DNA of 64,000 nucleotides from Pseudomonadota bacterium (GTDB lineage Bacteria; Pseudomonadota; Alphaproteobacteria; Caulobacterales; Caulobacteraceae): the NCBI GenBank assembly GCA_018241995.1, contig JAFECT010000003.1, forward strand, positions 310,001 to 374,000. Reading direction: 5' to 3'. Both the position numbers and the translations under genes were made by a program. Every line of letters starts with the position of its first letter. The stretch's first letter is position 1. Under the pieces are notes generated by a model. It was not told where the DNA came from, ran no database searches, and saw only the letters and a list, made by a program, of their open reading frames with translations. Shown piece after piece: positions 34,930 to 42,902 of the stretch.

Positions 34930-35163
34930 ATGGCGCCCTGGCTGCAATCGGTGCTGGTCGTGGCGGTCGTGATCGTGCTCGCGCCGCTGGTGGTCTGGCT
35001 GGCGCGCCGGTTCGGCGGCCGGGTCAAGGGCGGCATTGCGCTGGCCGGGGTCATGCTGGGCTTTGGCGTGGTGATGGACCCGCCGTCCAAGCACCTGATC
35101 GAGGCGTCCGAGCCGGAAGAGAAGGAATCGCCCACACCGGGCGATCCGCCGGCGCCGGTCTGA
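34930..35163 (+). CDS. Small membrane protein of unknown function
   Basis: This 77-residue protein has one strong N-terminal helix (WLQSVLVVAVVIVLAPLVVWL), a short basic segment (ARRFGGRVKG) and a second hydrophobic segment (IALAGVMLGFGVVMD), followed by an acidic, Pro-rich tail. ATG 34930 has GGAGG 5 bases upstream; the frame is open far upstream only as GC-rich shadow. It is divergent from the DUF2252 gene and convergent with the acyl-CoA dehydrogenase gene, whose stop is 5 bp away. Confidence 0.65.
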   Translation: MAPWLQSVLVVAVVIVLAPLVVWLARRFGGRVKGGIALAGVMLGFGVVMDPPSKHLIEASEPEEKESPTPGDPPAPV

Positions 35164-35167
35164 GGCG

Positions 35168-36949
35168 TCAGACGGCCAGGCGGTCCGCGCCCAGGCCCTG
35201 CAAGGTCGCGCCGCCCTGGGTCACCTGCGCCAGGCGCGCAGGCGAGGACGTCAGCACATTGGCGACATAGACGCCGAGCAGGTCGAGCTTGCCCGCGAGC
35301 CACTCGGGGTCGCCGTCGCCGGCCGCCGAACGGCGCTCGGCCGCCAGGGCGGCCTTGGCCAGCATCCAGCCGCCGGTGACCTCCCCGGCCAGGGCCAGGT
35401 AGGCGACCGCGCCGGCCAGCACGTCGGCCTGGGCTTCCTTGCCGCGCGCCAGCAGCCAGTCGGTGGCGTCGTCCAGCGCCTTGGCGCCGGCCTCCAGCGC
35501 TTCGGCGGCGGCGCTCAGGCGCGGGTTCGAGGCGGCGGTCAGGGCCTGGATGGTCCGGCGGATTTCGGCGGTCAGCTCGCGCACCGCCTGGCCGCCGGTC
35601 AGAGTCAGCTTGCGGCCGGTCAGGTCGTTGGCCTGGATGCCGTTGGTCCCTTCGTAGATCGGGGTGATGCGAGCGTCGCGATAGTGCTGGGCCGCGCCGG
35701 TTTCCTCAATGAAGCCCATGCCGCCGTGCACCTGCACGCCCACGGAAGCCGTCTCGACGCCAACGTCGGTGGACCAGGCCTTGGCGATGGGAACGAACAG
35801 GTCGGCGCGGCGGCGCCAATAGTCGCCCTGGTCGCCGGTGTGTCTGGCGAGATCCAGCGCCACAGCGGTGGACAGGCAGATGCCGCGCGCCGCCTCGATC
35901 TTGGCCTTGGAGACCGCCAGCATGCGCCGCACGTCCGGGTGGTCGAAGATCGGGGCCGAGGCCTCACCGGTCCAGGCGGAGCGGCCCTGGCGGCGCTCGC
36001 GCGCGTAGTCGAAGGCGTGGCTCCAGGCGCGCTGGGCGATGCCGACGCCCTCGACGCCGACGGCCAGGCGCGCGGCGTTCATCATGGTGAACATGTGCGA
36101 GAGGCCTTCGTTGGGCCGCCCGACCAGCTCGGCGGTCGCGCCCTCATAGGCCATCACACAGGTGGGCGAGGCGTGGATGCCCAGCTTGTGCTCCAGGCCC
36201 ACGGGCCGGAAGTGGTTGCGCGCGCCGAGCTTGCCCTCGTCGTCGACGAGGTATTTCGAGGTCAGGAACAGCGAGATGCCCTTGGGCCCCGGGGGCGCAT
36301 CAGGCAGGCGGGCCAGGACGAAATGCACGATGTTGTCGGTGCAGTCGTGGTCGCCCCAGGTGATGAAGATCTTCTGGCCGTCCAGGGAATAGGTCCCGTC
36401 GGCGTTGGGTCTGGCGGTTGCGCGCAGGGCGCCGAGGTCCGAGCCGGCCTGGGGCTCGGTCAGCACCATGGCGCCGGTCCATTCTCCGGAGATCAGGCGC
36501 GGCAGGAATAAAAGCTTCTGCCGGTCGGTCCCGTGCTCATGCAGAGCTTCGATCCCGGCCAGCGTCAGCATCGGGCAAAGGCCGAACGCCATGTTGGCCG
36601 CGTGGAAGCACTCATAGGCGGCCTGCTCCAGGGCCTTAGGCAGCCCTTGGCCGCCGTATTCAGGGTCCGCGGCGAGCCCATTCCAGCCGCCCGCGGCAAA
36701 GGCCTTGTAGGCGTCGGCGAAGCCGGGCGCGGCGGTGACCGCGCCGTTGGCGTAGGTCGCGCCCGCCCGGTCGCCCGGGCGGTTCAGGGGCGCCAAGACC
36801 TCGTCGGAGAACTGGCCCGCGGCCTCAAGCACGGCGGCGGTGGTCTCCAGGTCCAGGTCGGGATAGGCGCCGGTGTCGAGCAGGCGGCCAAGATCGGCCG
36901 CCTCGGTCAGGCTGAACAGGATGTCGCGCACGGGCGAGCGAAAGCTCAT
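35168..36949 (-). CDS. Acyl-CoA dehydrogenase (FadE-type, long form)
   Basis: This 593-residue FAD enzyme oxidises acyl-CoA to trans-2-enoyl-CoA. It has the family blocks AMVLTEPQAGSDLGALRATA (FAD contacts), IFITWGDHD, KLGIHASPTCVMAYEGA, and the catalytic Glu433 in IYEGTNGIQANDLTGRKL. The extra C-terminal domain of about 150 residues is typical of the DUF4445/AcylCoA_DH_N-linked long type, such as those acting on 3-methylmercaptopropionyl-CoA or longer chains. The substrate class cannot be settled from the sequence. A 10-bp palindrome is 35 bp upstream of the start codon. The gene is divergent from the first YceI gene. Confidence 0.88.
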   Translation of the reverse strand: MSFRSPVRDILFSLTEAADLGRLLDTGAYPDLDLETTAAVLEAAGQFSDEVLAPLNRPGDRAGATYANGAVTAAPGFADAYKAFAAGGWNGLAADPEYGGQGLPKALEQAAYECFHAANMAFGLCPMLTLAGIEALHEHGTDRQKLLFLPRLISGEWTGAMVLTEPQAGSDLGALRATARPNADGTYSLDGQKIFITWGDHDCTDNIVHFVLARLPDAPPGPKGISLFLTSKYLVDDEGKLGARNHFRPVGLEHKLGIHASPTCVMAYEGATAELVGRPNEGLSHMFTMMNAARLAVGVEGVGIAQRAWSHAFDYARERRQGRSAWTGEASAPIFDHPDVRRMLAVSKAKIEAARGICLSTAVALDLARHTGDQGDYWRRRADLFVPIAKAWSTDVGVETASVGVQVHGGMGFIEETGAAQHYRDARITPIYEGTNGIQANDLTGRKLTLTGGQAVRELTAEIRRTIQALTAASNPRLSAAAEALEAGAKALDDATDWLLARGKEAQADVLAGAVAYLALAGEVTGGWMLAKAALAAERRSAAGDGDPEWLAGKLDLLGVYVANVLTSSPARLAQVTQGGATLQGLGADRLAV

Positions 36950-36983
36950 GATCTGCCTATCAGCATTCTTGAACGTGTTACGG

Positions 36984-36993
36984 GAACCGGTTC
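36984..36993. promoter_or_regulatory. Candidate operator upstream of the acyl-CoA dehydrogenase gene
   Basis: GAACCGGTTC is a perfect 10-bp palindrome lying 35 bp before the acyl-CoA dehydrogenase start and about 140 bp before the YceI start. Such a position and shape suit a TetR-type fatty-acid regulator, but no regulator gene is nearby and short palindromes are common by chance in GC-rich DNA. Confidence 0.3.
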
Positions 36994-37132
36994 TAGTGCG
37001 GCGCCGTCAAAAAGGCCAAGCCCGGCCGCGCGCAGCACCCGCCACGCCGTTCGTCGCCGGAAAACATCGCAGGACACCGTTTCGCCTATGTCTGCCAAAT
37101 CGTCCTAAGCCTGTTCTGTGAGGCCCGTCCCG

Positions 37133-37744
37133 ATGTCCCGCTCGATTCTCTCCCAAGCCCTGCCGCTGGCCTTCGTCGGCCTGTTCGCCCTTGCGCCCCT
37201 CGCTTCCGCCCAGGTCCCCAAGGGCTTCTCCGCCGACCCGGCCGCCGCGCCCTCGGGCGCCTACAAGCTCGACCCGCGCCACACCAATGTCACCGCGGTC
37301 GTGGTGCACATGGGCATGTCGAACTTCGCCATGCGGCTGAAGGGCGTCACAGGCTCGCTCGATTTCGACGCGGCCGACCCGACCCGGTCGCACCTGGACG
37401 TCACCATCGACCCCGCCTCGCTCGATACCGGCGTGCCGGCTCTGGACCAGGAAGTGGTCGCGGCGTTCAAGCCGGAGCCGATGCATTTCGTCTCCACCGC
37501 CATCGAGAAGACCGGCCCGACCAGCGGGCGGATCACCGGCGCCCTGACCTTCCACGGCGTCACCCGTCCGGTGGTGCTGGACGCGGTGTTCAACGGATCG
37601 GCCGCAGGCCCCGGCGGCAAGCGGGCGCGCATGGGTTTTTCGGCGACGGGTCGACTCAAGCGGAGCGAATTCGGCTTCACGGAGTTCTCGACCTGGGCCA
37701 GTGACGACGTGAAGCTTCAGATCGAGACAGAGTTCAGCCAATGA
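37133..37744 (+). CDS. YceI family periplasmic protein (first copy)
   Basis: This 203-residue protein has a signal peptide (ILSQALPLAFVGLFALAPLASAQ) and a lipocalin-like YceI domain: YKLDPRHTNVTAVVVHMG, LDFDAADPTRSHLDVTIDPASLDTG, and GALTFHGVTRPVVLDAVF. YceI proteins bind isoprenoid or other lipids in the periplasm. The start is ATG 37133, with GTGAGG upstream, rather than a GTG at 37118. Its stop codon overlaps the start of the cytochrome b561 gene (ATGA), so the two are translationally coupled. Confidence 0.9.
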   Translation: MSRSILSQALPLAFVGLFALAPLASAQVPKGFSADPAAAPSGAYKLDPRHTNVTAVVVHMGMSNFAMRLKGVTGSLDFDAADPTRSHLDVTIDPASLDTGVPALDQEVVAAFKPEPMHFVSTAIEKTGPTSGRITGALTFHGVTRPVVLDAVFNGSAAGPGGKRARMGFSATGRLKRSEFGFTEFSTWASDDVKLQIETEFSQ

Positions 37745-38379
37745 GCCTTTCCAATCAAGGTCGCTACAACGGCGTGGCGATGAGCTTCCACTGGATCATC
37801 GCGCTGTTGATCCTGGGCAATCTCTTGCTCGGCTACTGGTTCGCGTGGCTGGAGGACAATCCCCTGCAGCCCGGGGGGGCGACGCCTGCGGGCTTCGAGG
37901 CGTTCATGCGCACCTGGCCGCGCATCGAGCTGGTCAATGTGCACAAGACCATCGGGATGCTGATCCTGATCCTGAGCGTGCTGCGCCTGGGCTGGCGGCT
38001 GATGAACCCGCCGCCGCCGCTGCAGGCGGACCTGAAGCCGTGGGAGAAGATGCTGGCGCACACCGTGCACTGGTCGCTCTACGCCTTCATGATCGGCATG
38101 CCTCTGGTGGGCTGGGCGATGGTTTCGGGTTCGGCGCGCTATCACGTGAACCCGATCAACCTGTTCGGCCTGCAGGTTCCGGCGTTCCCGTTCGTTCCGA
38201 CCACGCCGCACAACGCGGTTCGCAACGTGCTTACCGCCGTCCACACCGACTGGCTGCCGTGGCTGTTCTGGCTGCTGTTCGCCCTGCACATCCTGGGCGC
38301 CTTGAAGCATCAGTTCCTCGACAAGGACGGCGAGTTCGGCCGCATGCTGCCGTTCCTGCGCCGGCCTGGGCTGGCGTGA
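37741..38379 (+). CDS. Cytochrome b561 family protein
   Basis: This 212-residue inner-membrane di-heme cytochrome has four hydrophobic helices (SFHWIIALLILGNLLLGYWF; LVNVHKTIGMLILILSVLRLGWRL; HTVHWSLYAFMIGMPLVGWAM; WLPWLFWLLFALHILGALKHQFLDKD). His residues in helices 1, 2 and 4 are placed as heme ligands; the KHQF-DKDG end is characteristic of the family. It probably moves electrons between quinone and periplasmic partners. It is sandwiched between two YceI genes, with a 4-bp overlap to the first and 2 bp to the second. Confidence 0.9.
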   Translation: MSLSNQGRYNGVAMSFHWIIALLILGNLLLGYWFAWLEDNPLQPGGATPAGFEAFMRTWPRIELVNVHKTIGMLILILSVLRLGWRLMNPPPPLQADLKPWEKMLAHTVHWSLYAFMIGMPLVGWAMVSGSARYHVNPINLFGLQVPAFPFVPTTPHNAVRNVLTAVHTDWLPWLFWLLFALHILGALKHQFLDKDGEFGRMLPFLRRPGLA

Positions 38380-38381
38380 CC

Positions 38382-38981
38382 ATGCGAGCGCTGCTCTCTG
38401 CCGTGCTCGCGACGGCGCTGGTCGCCTCCGGCGCGGCGGCTGCGCCCAAGGGCCCAGCGAAGGCCCGCGCCACGGCTTCCGCCCCGACGTGGGTAGTGGA
38501 CAAGGCGCATTCGTCCATCGGCTTCAAAGGCGTGCTTGAGGGCGACGCCTTCCAGGGCTCGTTCCGGCGCTGGGACGCGAAGATCGCTTTCGATCCCAAG
38601 GCGCTGGCGGCCTCGCACGTCAGCGTCAGCGTCGATACGGCTTCGGCCTTCACCGGCAACGGCGACCGCGACGAGACCATGCCGACGGACGACTGGTTCG
38701 CGGTCAAGCGTTTCCCGACCGCCAGCTTCGTGGTCACGCGCTTCGTGGACCAGGGCCAAGGCCGCTATCAGGCGATCGGAGACTTGACGATCAAGGGCGT
38801 GAAGCGGCAGGTCGTCCTGCCCTTCACCCTGGCCATCGTCGGCAAGACGGCGAGGATGCAGGGCTCCCTGGTGCTGGATCGCACCCAATTCGGCGTAGGT
38901 TCGGGCAAGTGGAAATCCGGCGAGGAAGTCGGGACCCAGGTGACGGTCAACGTGAACCTGACGGCCACGCGGGCGGGCTGA
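38382..38981 (+). CDS. YceI family periplasmic protein (second copy)
   Basis: This 199-residue protein has a signal peptide (ALLSAVLATALVASGAAAA) and a YceI domain: WVVDKAHSSIGFKGVLEGD, RRWDAKIAFDPKALAASHVSV, TASFVVTRFVDQG, then LTIKGVKRQVVLPFTL. It differs enough from the first copy to be a separate subfamily, rather than a recent duplicate. It directly follows the b561 gene (2 bp). Its TGA stop overlaps a CTG that is the best start of the tsaC-like gene. Confidence 0.9.
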   Translation: MRALLSAVLATALVASGAAAAPKGPAKARATASAPTWVVDKAHSSIGFKGVLEGDAFQGSFRRWDAKIAFDPKALAASHVSVSVDTASAFTGNGDRDETMPTDDWFAVKRFPTASFVVTRFVDQGQGRYQAIGDLTIKGVKRQVVLPFTLAIVGKTARMQGSLVLDRTQFGVGSGKWKSGEEVGTQVTVNVNLTATRAG

Positions 38982-39907
38982 CGCGCTCGACGCTTGAGGA
39001 CGCGATCGCTGCGCTCAAGGCCGGCGAACTGGTGATCCTGCCGACCGAGACGGTCTATGGCCTGGCGGCGGACGCCTCCAACCCACTTGCGGTCGCTCGC
39101 ATCTTCGAGGCCAAGGGCCGGCCGCGTTTCAACCCCCTGATCGCCCACGTGCCCGGTCGCGGCGAGGCAGCCGAGATCGCGCGCTTCGATGCAAGGGCGA
39201 AGGCCTTGGCCGACGCCTTCTGGCCCGGCCCCCTGACCATCGTGGCGCCGGTCCGAGACGAGAAGGCGGTCTGCGACCTGGCGCGAGCGGGGCTTTCCAC
39301 CGTCGCGGTACGCGCGCCCGGCCACGCCAAGGCCCGCGAGCTGATCTCACGGTTCGGCAAGCCCGTCGTCGCCCCCTCCGCCAACCGCTCGGGCCGGCCA
39401 AGCCCCACGACTTTCGCCGATGCGGTGGAGGAGACGGGCCCGGGGGCCGGCGCGTGGCTCGACGGCGGCGACTGCCAGGTCGGGCTGGAATCGACGGTGG
39501 TGGCGGTGCTGGACGACGCCGTGCGGCTGTTGAGGCCCGGCACCGTGACCCGGCACGAGCTGGAGGCGGTGGTCGGACCCCTGGCCTCGGCGGAGGGTCA
39601 CGCGGGACGCTCGCCCGGACGGCTGGCCACGCACTATGCGCCGGACGCGCCGGTGCGGCTGGAGGCGGAAGGCTTCGTCGACGGCGAGGCCTATCTGGCG
39701 TTCGGCTCCGACGCGCCCGACGGCCCGCATGTCTGGAACCTCAGCCCGTCCGGCGACCTGCGCGAGGCGGCGGCCAACCTGTTCCGCATGCTGCGCGAGG
39801 CGGACCGCACAGGACCGACGGGCATTGCGGTGGCCCCCGTGCCGCACGAGGGCCTGGGAGAGGCGCTGAACGACCGGCTCAAGCGCGCCGCCGGGCACGT
39901 GGGCTAG
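38978..39907 (+). CDS. L-threonylcarbamoyladenylate synthase (TsaC/Sua5)
   Basis: This enzyme makes threonylcarbamoyl-AMP for the t6A modification of tRNA. The YrdC/Sua5 core is ILPTETVYGLAADASNP, KGRPRFNPLIAHV, WPGPLTIV, PSANRSGRPSPT and LESTVVAV, followed by a shorter Sua5-type C-terminal domain (PGRLATHYAPDAPVRL). Homologs start at about the TRSTLEDAIAALKAG block, which here has no ATG, GTG or TTG: the best codon is CTG 38978 in a CTGA overlap with the YceI stop. The only standard start is GTG 38909, which would add 23 non-homologous residues that merely translate the end of the YceI gene out of frame. Confidence 0.85.
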   Translation: MTRSTLEDAIAALKAGELVILPTETVYGLAADASNPLAVARIFEAKGRPRFNPLIAHVPGRGEAAEIARFDARAKALADAFWPGPLTIVAPVRDEKAVCDLARAGLSTVAVRAPGHAKARELISRFGKPVVAPSANRSGRPSPTTFADAVEETGPGAGAWLDGGDCQVGLESTVVAVLDDAVRLLRPGTVTRHELEAVVGPLASAEGHAGRSPGRLATHYAPDAPVRLEAEGFVDGEAYLAFGSDAPDGPHVWNLSPSGDLREAAANLFRMLREADRTGPTGIAVAPVPHEGLGEALNDRLKRAAGHVG

Positions 39908-39914
39908 GGCGAAG

Positions 39915-41027
39915 TCAGGAGAAGCGGCTTCGGATATCGAAGCTCGACCTCACGCCGACCTCGGCGAGATGGTGATGCAGCCACTGCTCGGCCGCCTTGC
40001 GGCCGCGCGCCTTCAGGTCGGTCAGGAAGCCCCACTCGGTGTCGAATTTCGATTCCAGGGAGAGGTCGTCGAGATGCCCGTCGGCCTCGATGGCGTGGAT
40101 CATCAAGCGCTGGAAGCGCGCGACGCCCGCCTCGGTCAGCAGGCCTTCCTCGGCCAGTTGCTGGATCATGGCGACGGACTTCAGTTCGCCCGCCAGGGCC
40201 GCGTTGAAGCTGATCTCGTTCAGGCGGTCGGTGATCTCGCCGGCGGTCTTGGGGAGTTCGGCGCGCCGCATGGGGTTCAGCATCACGATCAGCACATCGC
40301 CCGGCGTATCGAGGCCGAACAGGGGCCAGAGCGGCGGATTGGCGACATAGCCGCCGTCCCAGTACGGCCGGCCGTGGATTTCGACCGCCTGGAACAGCAG
40401 GGGCAGGGTGGAGGACGCCAGCACCACCTGCGCGCTCAGTTCATGGCTCGAGAAGATGCGCGCCTTGCCCTCGATCACATCGGTGGCGGAGATGAACAGC
40501 TTCACCGGCGCCGAGCGCACGGCGGCGAAGTCGACGGTTTCCGCCAGCACCTCGCCCAGGGGGTTCAGATTGAAGGGGTTGAACTCGTAGGGCGAGGCCG
40601 AGGCCATCATCCCTTCGAAATATCGGTAGAACGGGTTGGCCTGCAGCCAGCGCGGGTTGAAGGCGGCGGTCCAGATGGCGCTGTCGCCGAAGACGTTGCG
40701 CCCGCCCGCCTGGTTCACGGCGCGCCAGAACTGGTCGAGCTTGGCCTTGGCGCCGCGCGGGCCGTCTTCGGCGAGGCCGGCCGCGGTGACGACCGCGTTC
40801 ATGGCCCCGGCGGAGGCGGCGCTGATCGCCTCGATCTTCAGTTCGGGCTCTTCCAGCAACCGGTCCAGCACGCCCCATTCGAAGGCGCCGTGCGAGCCGC
40901 CGCCTTGCAGGCCCAGGCTGATCGACTTGGGGCCGGGCGGGGGAGGGGGTGGAAGCGGCGGCCCCTCATGCGCGGACGGCTCCGCCGCCGGCGCTGAGGT
41001 CGGCTTTTTACGGCGGAACAGGCCCAT
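39915..41027 (-). CDS. Patatin-like phospholipase
   Basis: This 370-residue cytoplasmic lipid acyl hydrolase has the oxyanion-hole motif LGLQGGGSHGAFEWGVLD near residues 38-55, the nucleophile elbow ISAASAGAMNA with Ser72, and the catalytic Asp in WDGGYVANPPL. The elbow is A-A-S-A-G, so the first Gly of the usual G-x-S-x-G is replaced by Ala70. The N-terminus carries a Pro-rich linker after a basic start (GLFRRKK). The protein resembles RssA/DUF3734-linked patatins of alphaproteobacteria. It lies directly downstream of the 3-hydroxybutyrate dehydrogenase gene (9 bp) and is probably cotranscribed. Confidence 0.87.
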   Translation of the reverse strand: MGLFRRKKPTSAPAAEPSAHEGPPLPPPPPPGPKSISLGLQGGGSHGAFEWGVLDRLLEEPELKIEAISAASAGAMNAVVTAAGLAEDGPRGAKAKLDQFWRAVNQAGGRNVFGDSAIWTAAFNPRWLQANPFYRYFEGMMASASPYEFNPFNLNPLGEVLAETVDFAAVRSAPVKLFISATDVIEGKARIFSSHELSAQVVLASSTLPLLFQAVEIHGRPYWDGGYVANPPLWPLFGLDTPGDVLIVMLNPMRRAELPKTAGEITDRLNEISFNAALAGELKSVAMIQQLAEEGLLTEAGVARFQRLMIHAIEADGHLDDLSLESKFDTEWGFLTDLKARGRKAAEQWLHHHLAEVGVRSSFDIRSRFS

Positions 41028-41036
41028 GGAGTGAGG

Positions 41037-41840
41037 CTACTCGGCGGTCCAGCCGCCGTCGACCGGATACGCCGCCCCGGTGCAAGAGGCGCCGGCGTCG
41101 GAGACCAGATACAGCATCAGGCCGCACAGCTGGTCGAAGGTGACGAACTGCTTGGTCGGCTGGGCGGCCAGCATCACGTCCTTGACCACCTGCTCGGGCG
41201 TCATGTTGCGGGTGCGGGCCTGGTCGGCGATCTGGCCCTCGACTAGGGGCGTCTTCACATAGCCCGGGCAGATCGCGTTGCAGGTGATCCCCGCCTGCGC
41301 CAGCTCCAGCCCGGCGGTCTTGGTGAAGCCGACCACGCCATGCTTGGCCGCGACGTAGGCCGACTTGAACGGGGAGGCGACCAGGCCGTGGGCCGACGCC
41401 ACATTGATGATCCGGCCGTGACCGTTGGCCTTCATCAGCGGGATCGCCGCCTTGGTGGCGTGGAAGGTGGCCGTCAGGTTGATGGCGATGATCCAGTCCC
41501 ACTTGGCCTCGGGGAAGTTCTCGATGGCCTCGACGTGCTGGACGCCGGCGTTGTTGATCAGGATGTCGAGGCGGCCGAATTCGCGCTGCGCGAAGCCAAT
41601 CATGTCGGCGATCTCGGCCGGCTTGGTCATGTCGGCGCCGTGGTAGCGCACCGCCGACCCGGTGGCGGCTTCCAGGTCGGCGCGGGTCTTCTCGATCGCC
41701 GCCGGATCGCCCAGGCCGTTCAGCACCACGCGCACTCCGCGCTCCGCCAGGGCCTCGGCCATGGCGTGGCCGATGCCGGAGGTCGAGCCGGTGACGATGG
41801 CGACCTGGTCTTTGAGGGAGGCGAAAGAATCTTTGGGCAT
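41037..41840 (-). CDS. bdhA: 3-Hydroxybutyrate dehydrogenase
   Basis: This NAD-dependent SDR interconverts (R)-3-hydroxybutyrate and acetoacetate in PHB turnover. It is 267 residues from ATG 41840. The cofactor motif is IVTGSTSGIGHAMAEAL, then NNAGVQHVEAIENFPEAKWD and the highly characteristic VASAHGLVASPFKSAYVAAKHG, holding the Ser, Tyr and Lys of the active site. The C-terminus is GAAYPVDGGWTAE. The start is uncertain: ATG codons at 41891 and 41930 are in frame and would add 17 or 30 residues, and none has a convincing ribosome-binding site. The patatin gene follows by 9 bp. Confidence 0.9.
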   Translation of the reverse strand: MPKDSFASLKDQVAIVTGSTSGIGHAMAEALAERGVRVVLNGLGDPAAIEKTRADLEAATGSAVRYHGADMTKPAEIADMIGFAQREFGRLDILINNAGVQHVEAIENFPEAKWDWIIAINLTATFHATKAAIPLMKANGHGRIINVASAHGLVASPFKSAYVAAKHGVVGFTKTAGLELAQAGITCNAICPGYVKTPLVEGQIADQARTRNMTPEQVVKDVMLAAQPTKQFVTFDQLCGLMLYLVSDAGASCTGAAYPVDGGWTAE

Positions 41841-41932
41841 GGGTGGATCGGTTTTTTGCTGCGCTGCAACGATCGTGCTGCGTTGCGGCATGCCTTTAGC
41901 CGAGGGGCGCTTGCGTAGCCAGCCGAACATTT

Positions 41933-41971
41933 AATTCACTGATGAATGAATTCTAGTTGGAGCTATAGCTC
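41933..41971 (-). promoter_or_regulatory. Palindromic promoter region upstream of bdhA
   Basis: This AT-rich stretch between bdhA and the yaaA stop contains AATTCA-N8-TGAATT (41933-41952) and a perfect 12-bp palindrome GAGCTATAGCTC (41960-41971). It stands out from the surrounding GC-rich sequence. It probably holds the bdhA promoter and an operator. No regulator gene is adjacent. Confidence 0.4.
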
Positions 41972-42015
41972 AGGCGCGTCCTCGTGGCGAGGGGTGTGCG
42001 AAGAGGGTGTTCGGA

Positions 42016-42795
42016 TCAGTTCTTCAGCGGGGGCTGCGGCCGGCTGAAGGTCCATTCGGCGTCGCTCGAGGCATGGGGCGAGAACCGATAGCCGTCGGCG
42101 TCGAAGCCCTTCAGATCGCCGGCCCGCTCCAGCCCATGCTCGGCGGCCCAGCGCGCCATGCGGCCGCGCGCGGTCTTGGCGAAGAAGGAGATGACGCGCG
42201 CCTCGCCGTCCTTCTCCTCCAGGAAGCGGATGTTGAGGACCGGCAGCTTGAGGGCCCGGGCGTCGACCGCACCGAAGTATTCCTGACTGGCGAGATTGAC
42301 CAGGGTGCGGTCCTCGTGACCCTCGGCGGCGGCGTTCAGGGCCTTGGAAATCTTGTCGCCCCAGAAATCGTAGAGGCTCGACCCGCGCCGGGTCTTGAGC
42401 CGCGCGCCCATCTCCAGGCGGTAGGGCTGGATGCGGTCCATGGGCCGCAACAGGCCGTAGAGCCCCGAGAGGATGCGGACGTGATCCTGGGTCCACGCCA
42501 GGGCCTTGGCGTCCATGGTCCGGGCCTGCAGACCCACATAGACGTCGCCGTCAAAGGCGAAGGCCGCCTGCAGGCCGCCTGTGCTGTCGGGGTCGAAGGC
42601 CTGGAAACGCTCGAAGTTCAGCCGCGCCAGGTCGGGTGAGATCGACATCAGCTCGCCGAGCCGCCGCCGCGAGAGTTGGCGCGCGGTCTTGGACAGGATC
42701 TCCGTGTCCTTCTGGAAGCTGCGCTCGGTCGCGGGCGCGCCATCCGGCGCGGGATCGAAATCCAGCGACTTGGCGGGAGACAGGACGATGAGCAT
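42016..42795 (-). CDS. yaaA: YaaA family peroxide-stress protein
   Basis: This 259-residue cytoplasmic protein is a clear YaaA (DUF328) member: MLIVLSPAKSLDFDP at the start, GLQARTMDAKALAWTQDHVRILSGLYGLLRPMDRIQPYRLEMG in the middle, and LYDFWGDKISKAL, then NLASQEYFGAVD and ISFFAKTARGRMARWA. In E. coli YaaA lowers free iron under peroxide stress. It is a single gene, tail to head with bdhA. Confidence 0.93.
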   Translation of the reverse strand: MLIVLSPAKSLDFDPAPDGAPATERSFQKDTEILSKTARQLSRRRLGELMSISPDLARLNFERFQAFDPDSTGGLQAAFAFDGDVYVGLQARTMDAKALAWTQDHVRILSGLYGLLRPMDRIQPYRLEMGARLKTRRGSSLYDFWGDKISKALNAAAEGHEDRTLVNLASQEYFGAVDARALKLPVLNIRFLEEKDGEARVISFFAKTARGRMARWAAEHGLERAGDLKGFDADGYRFSPHASSDAEWTFSRPQPPLKN

Positions 42796-42902
42796 GAAGC
42801 CTCGGCGCGAAAGGTCGGGCGGAGATAGGGCGGGTCGCGACCGGTGGCTAGGCCGTTCGTGAAGCTTGGACGTGGCGGTCGGGCGCCGCGTTCCGCAAGG
42901 CC

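Noticed and set aside
37845..38381. Fusion of the second YceI gene to upstream coding sequence
   Set aside because: The frame only shadows the b561 gene; ATG 38382 begins a proper signal peptide.
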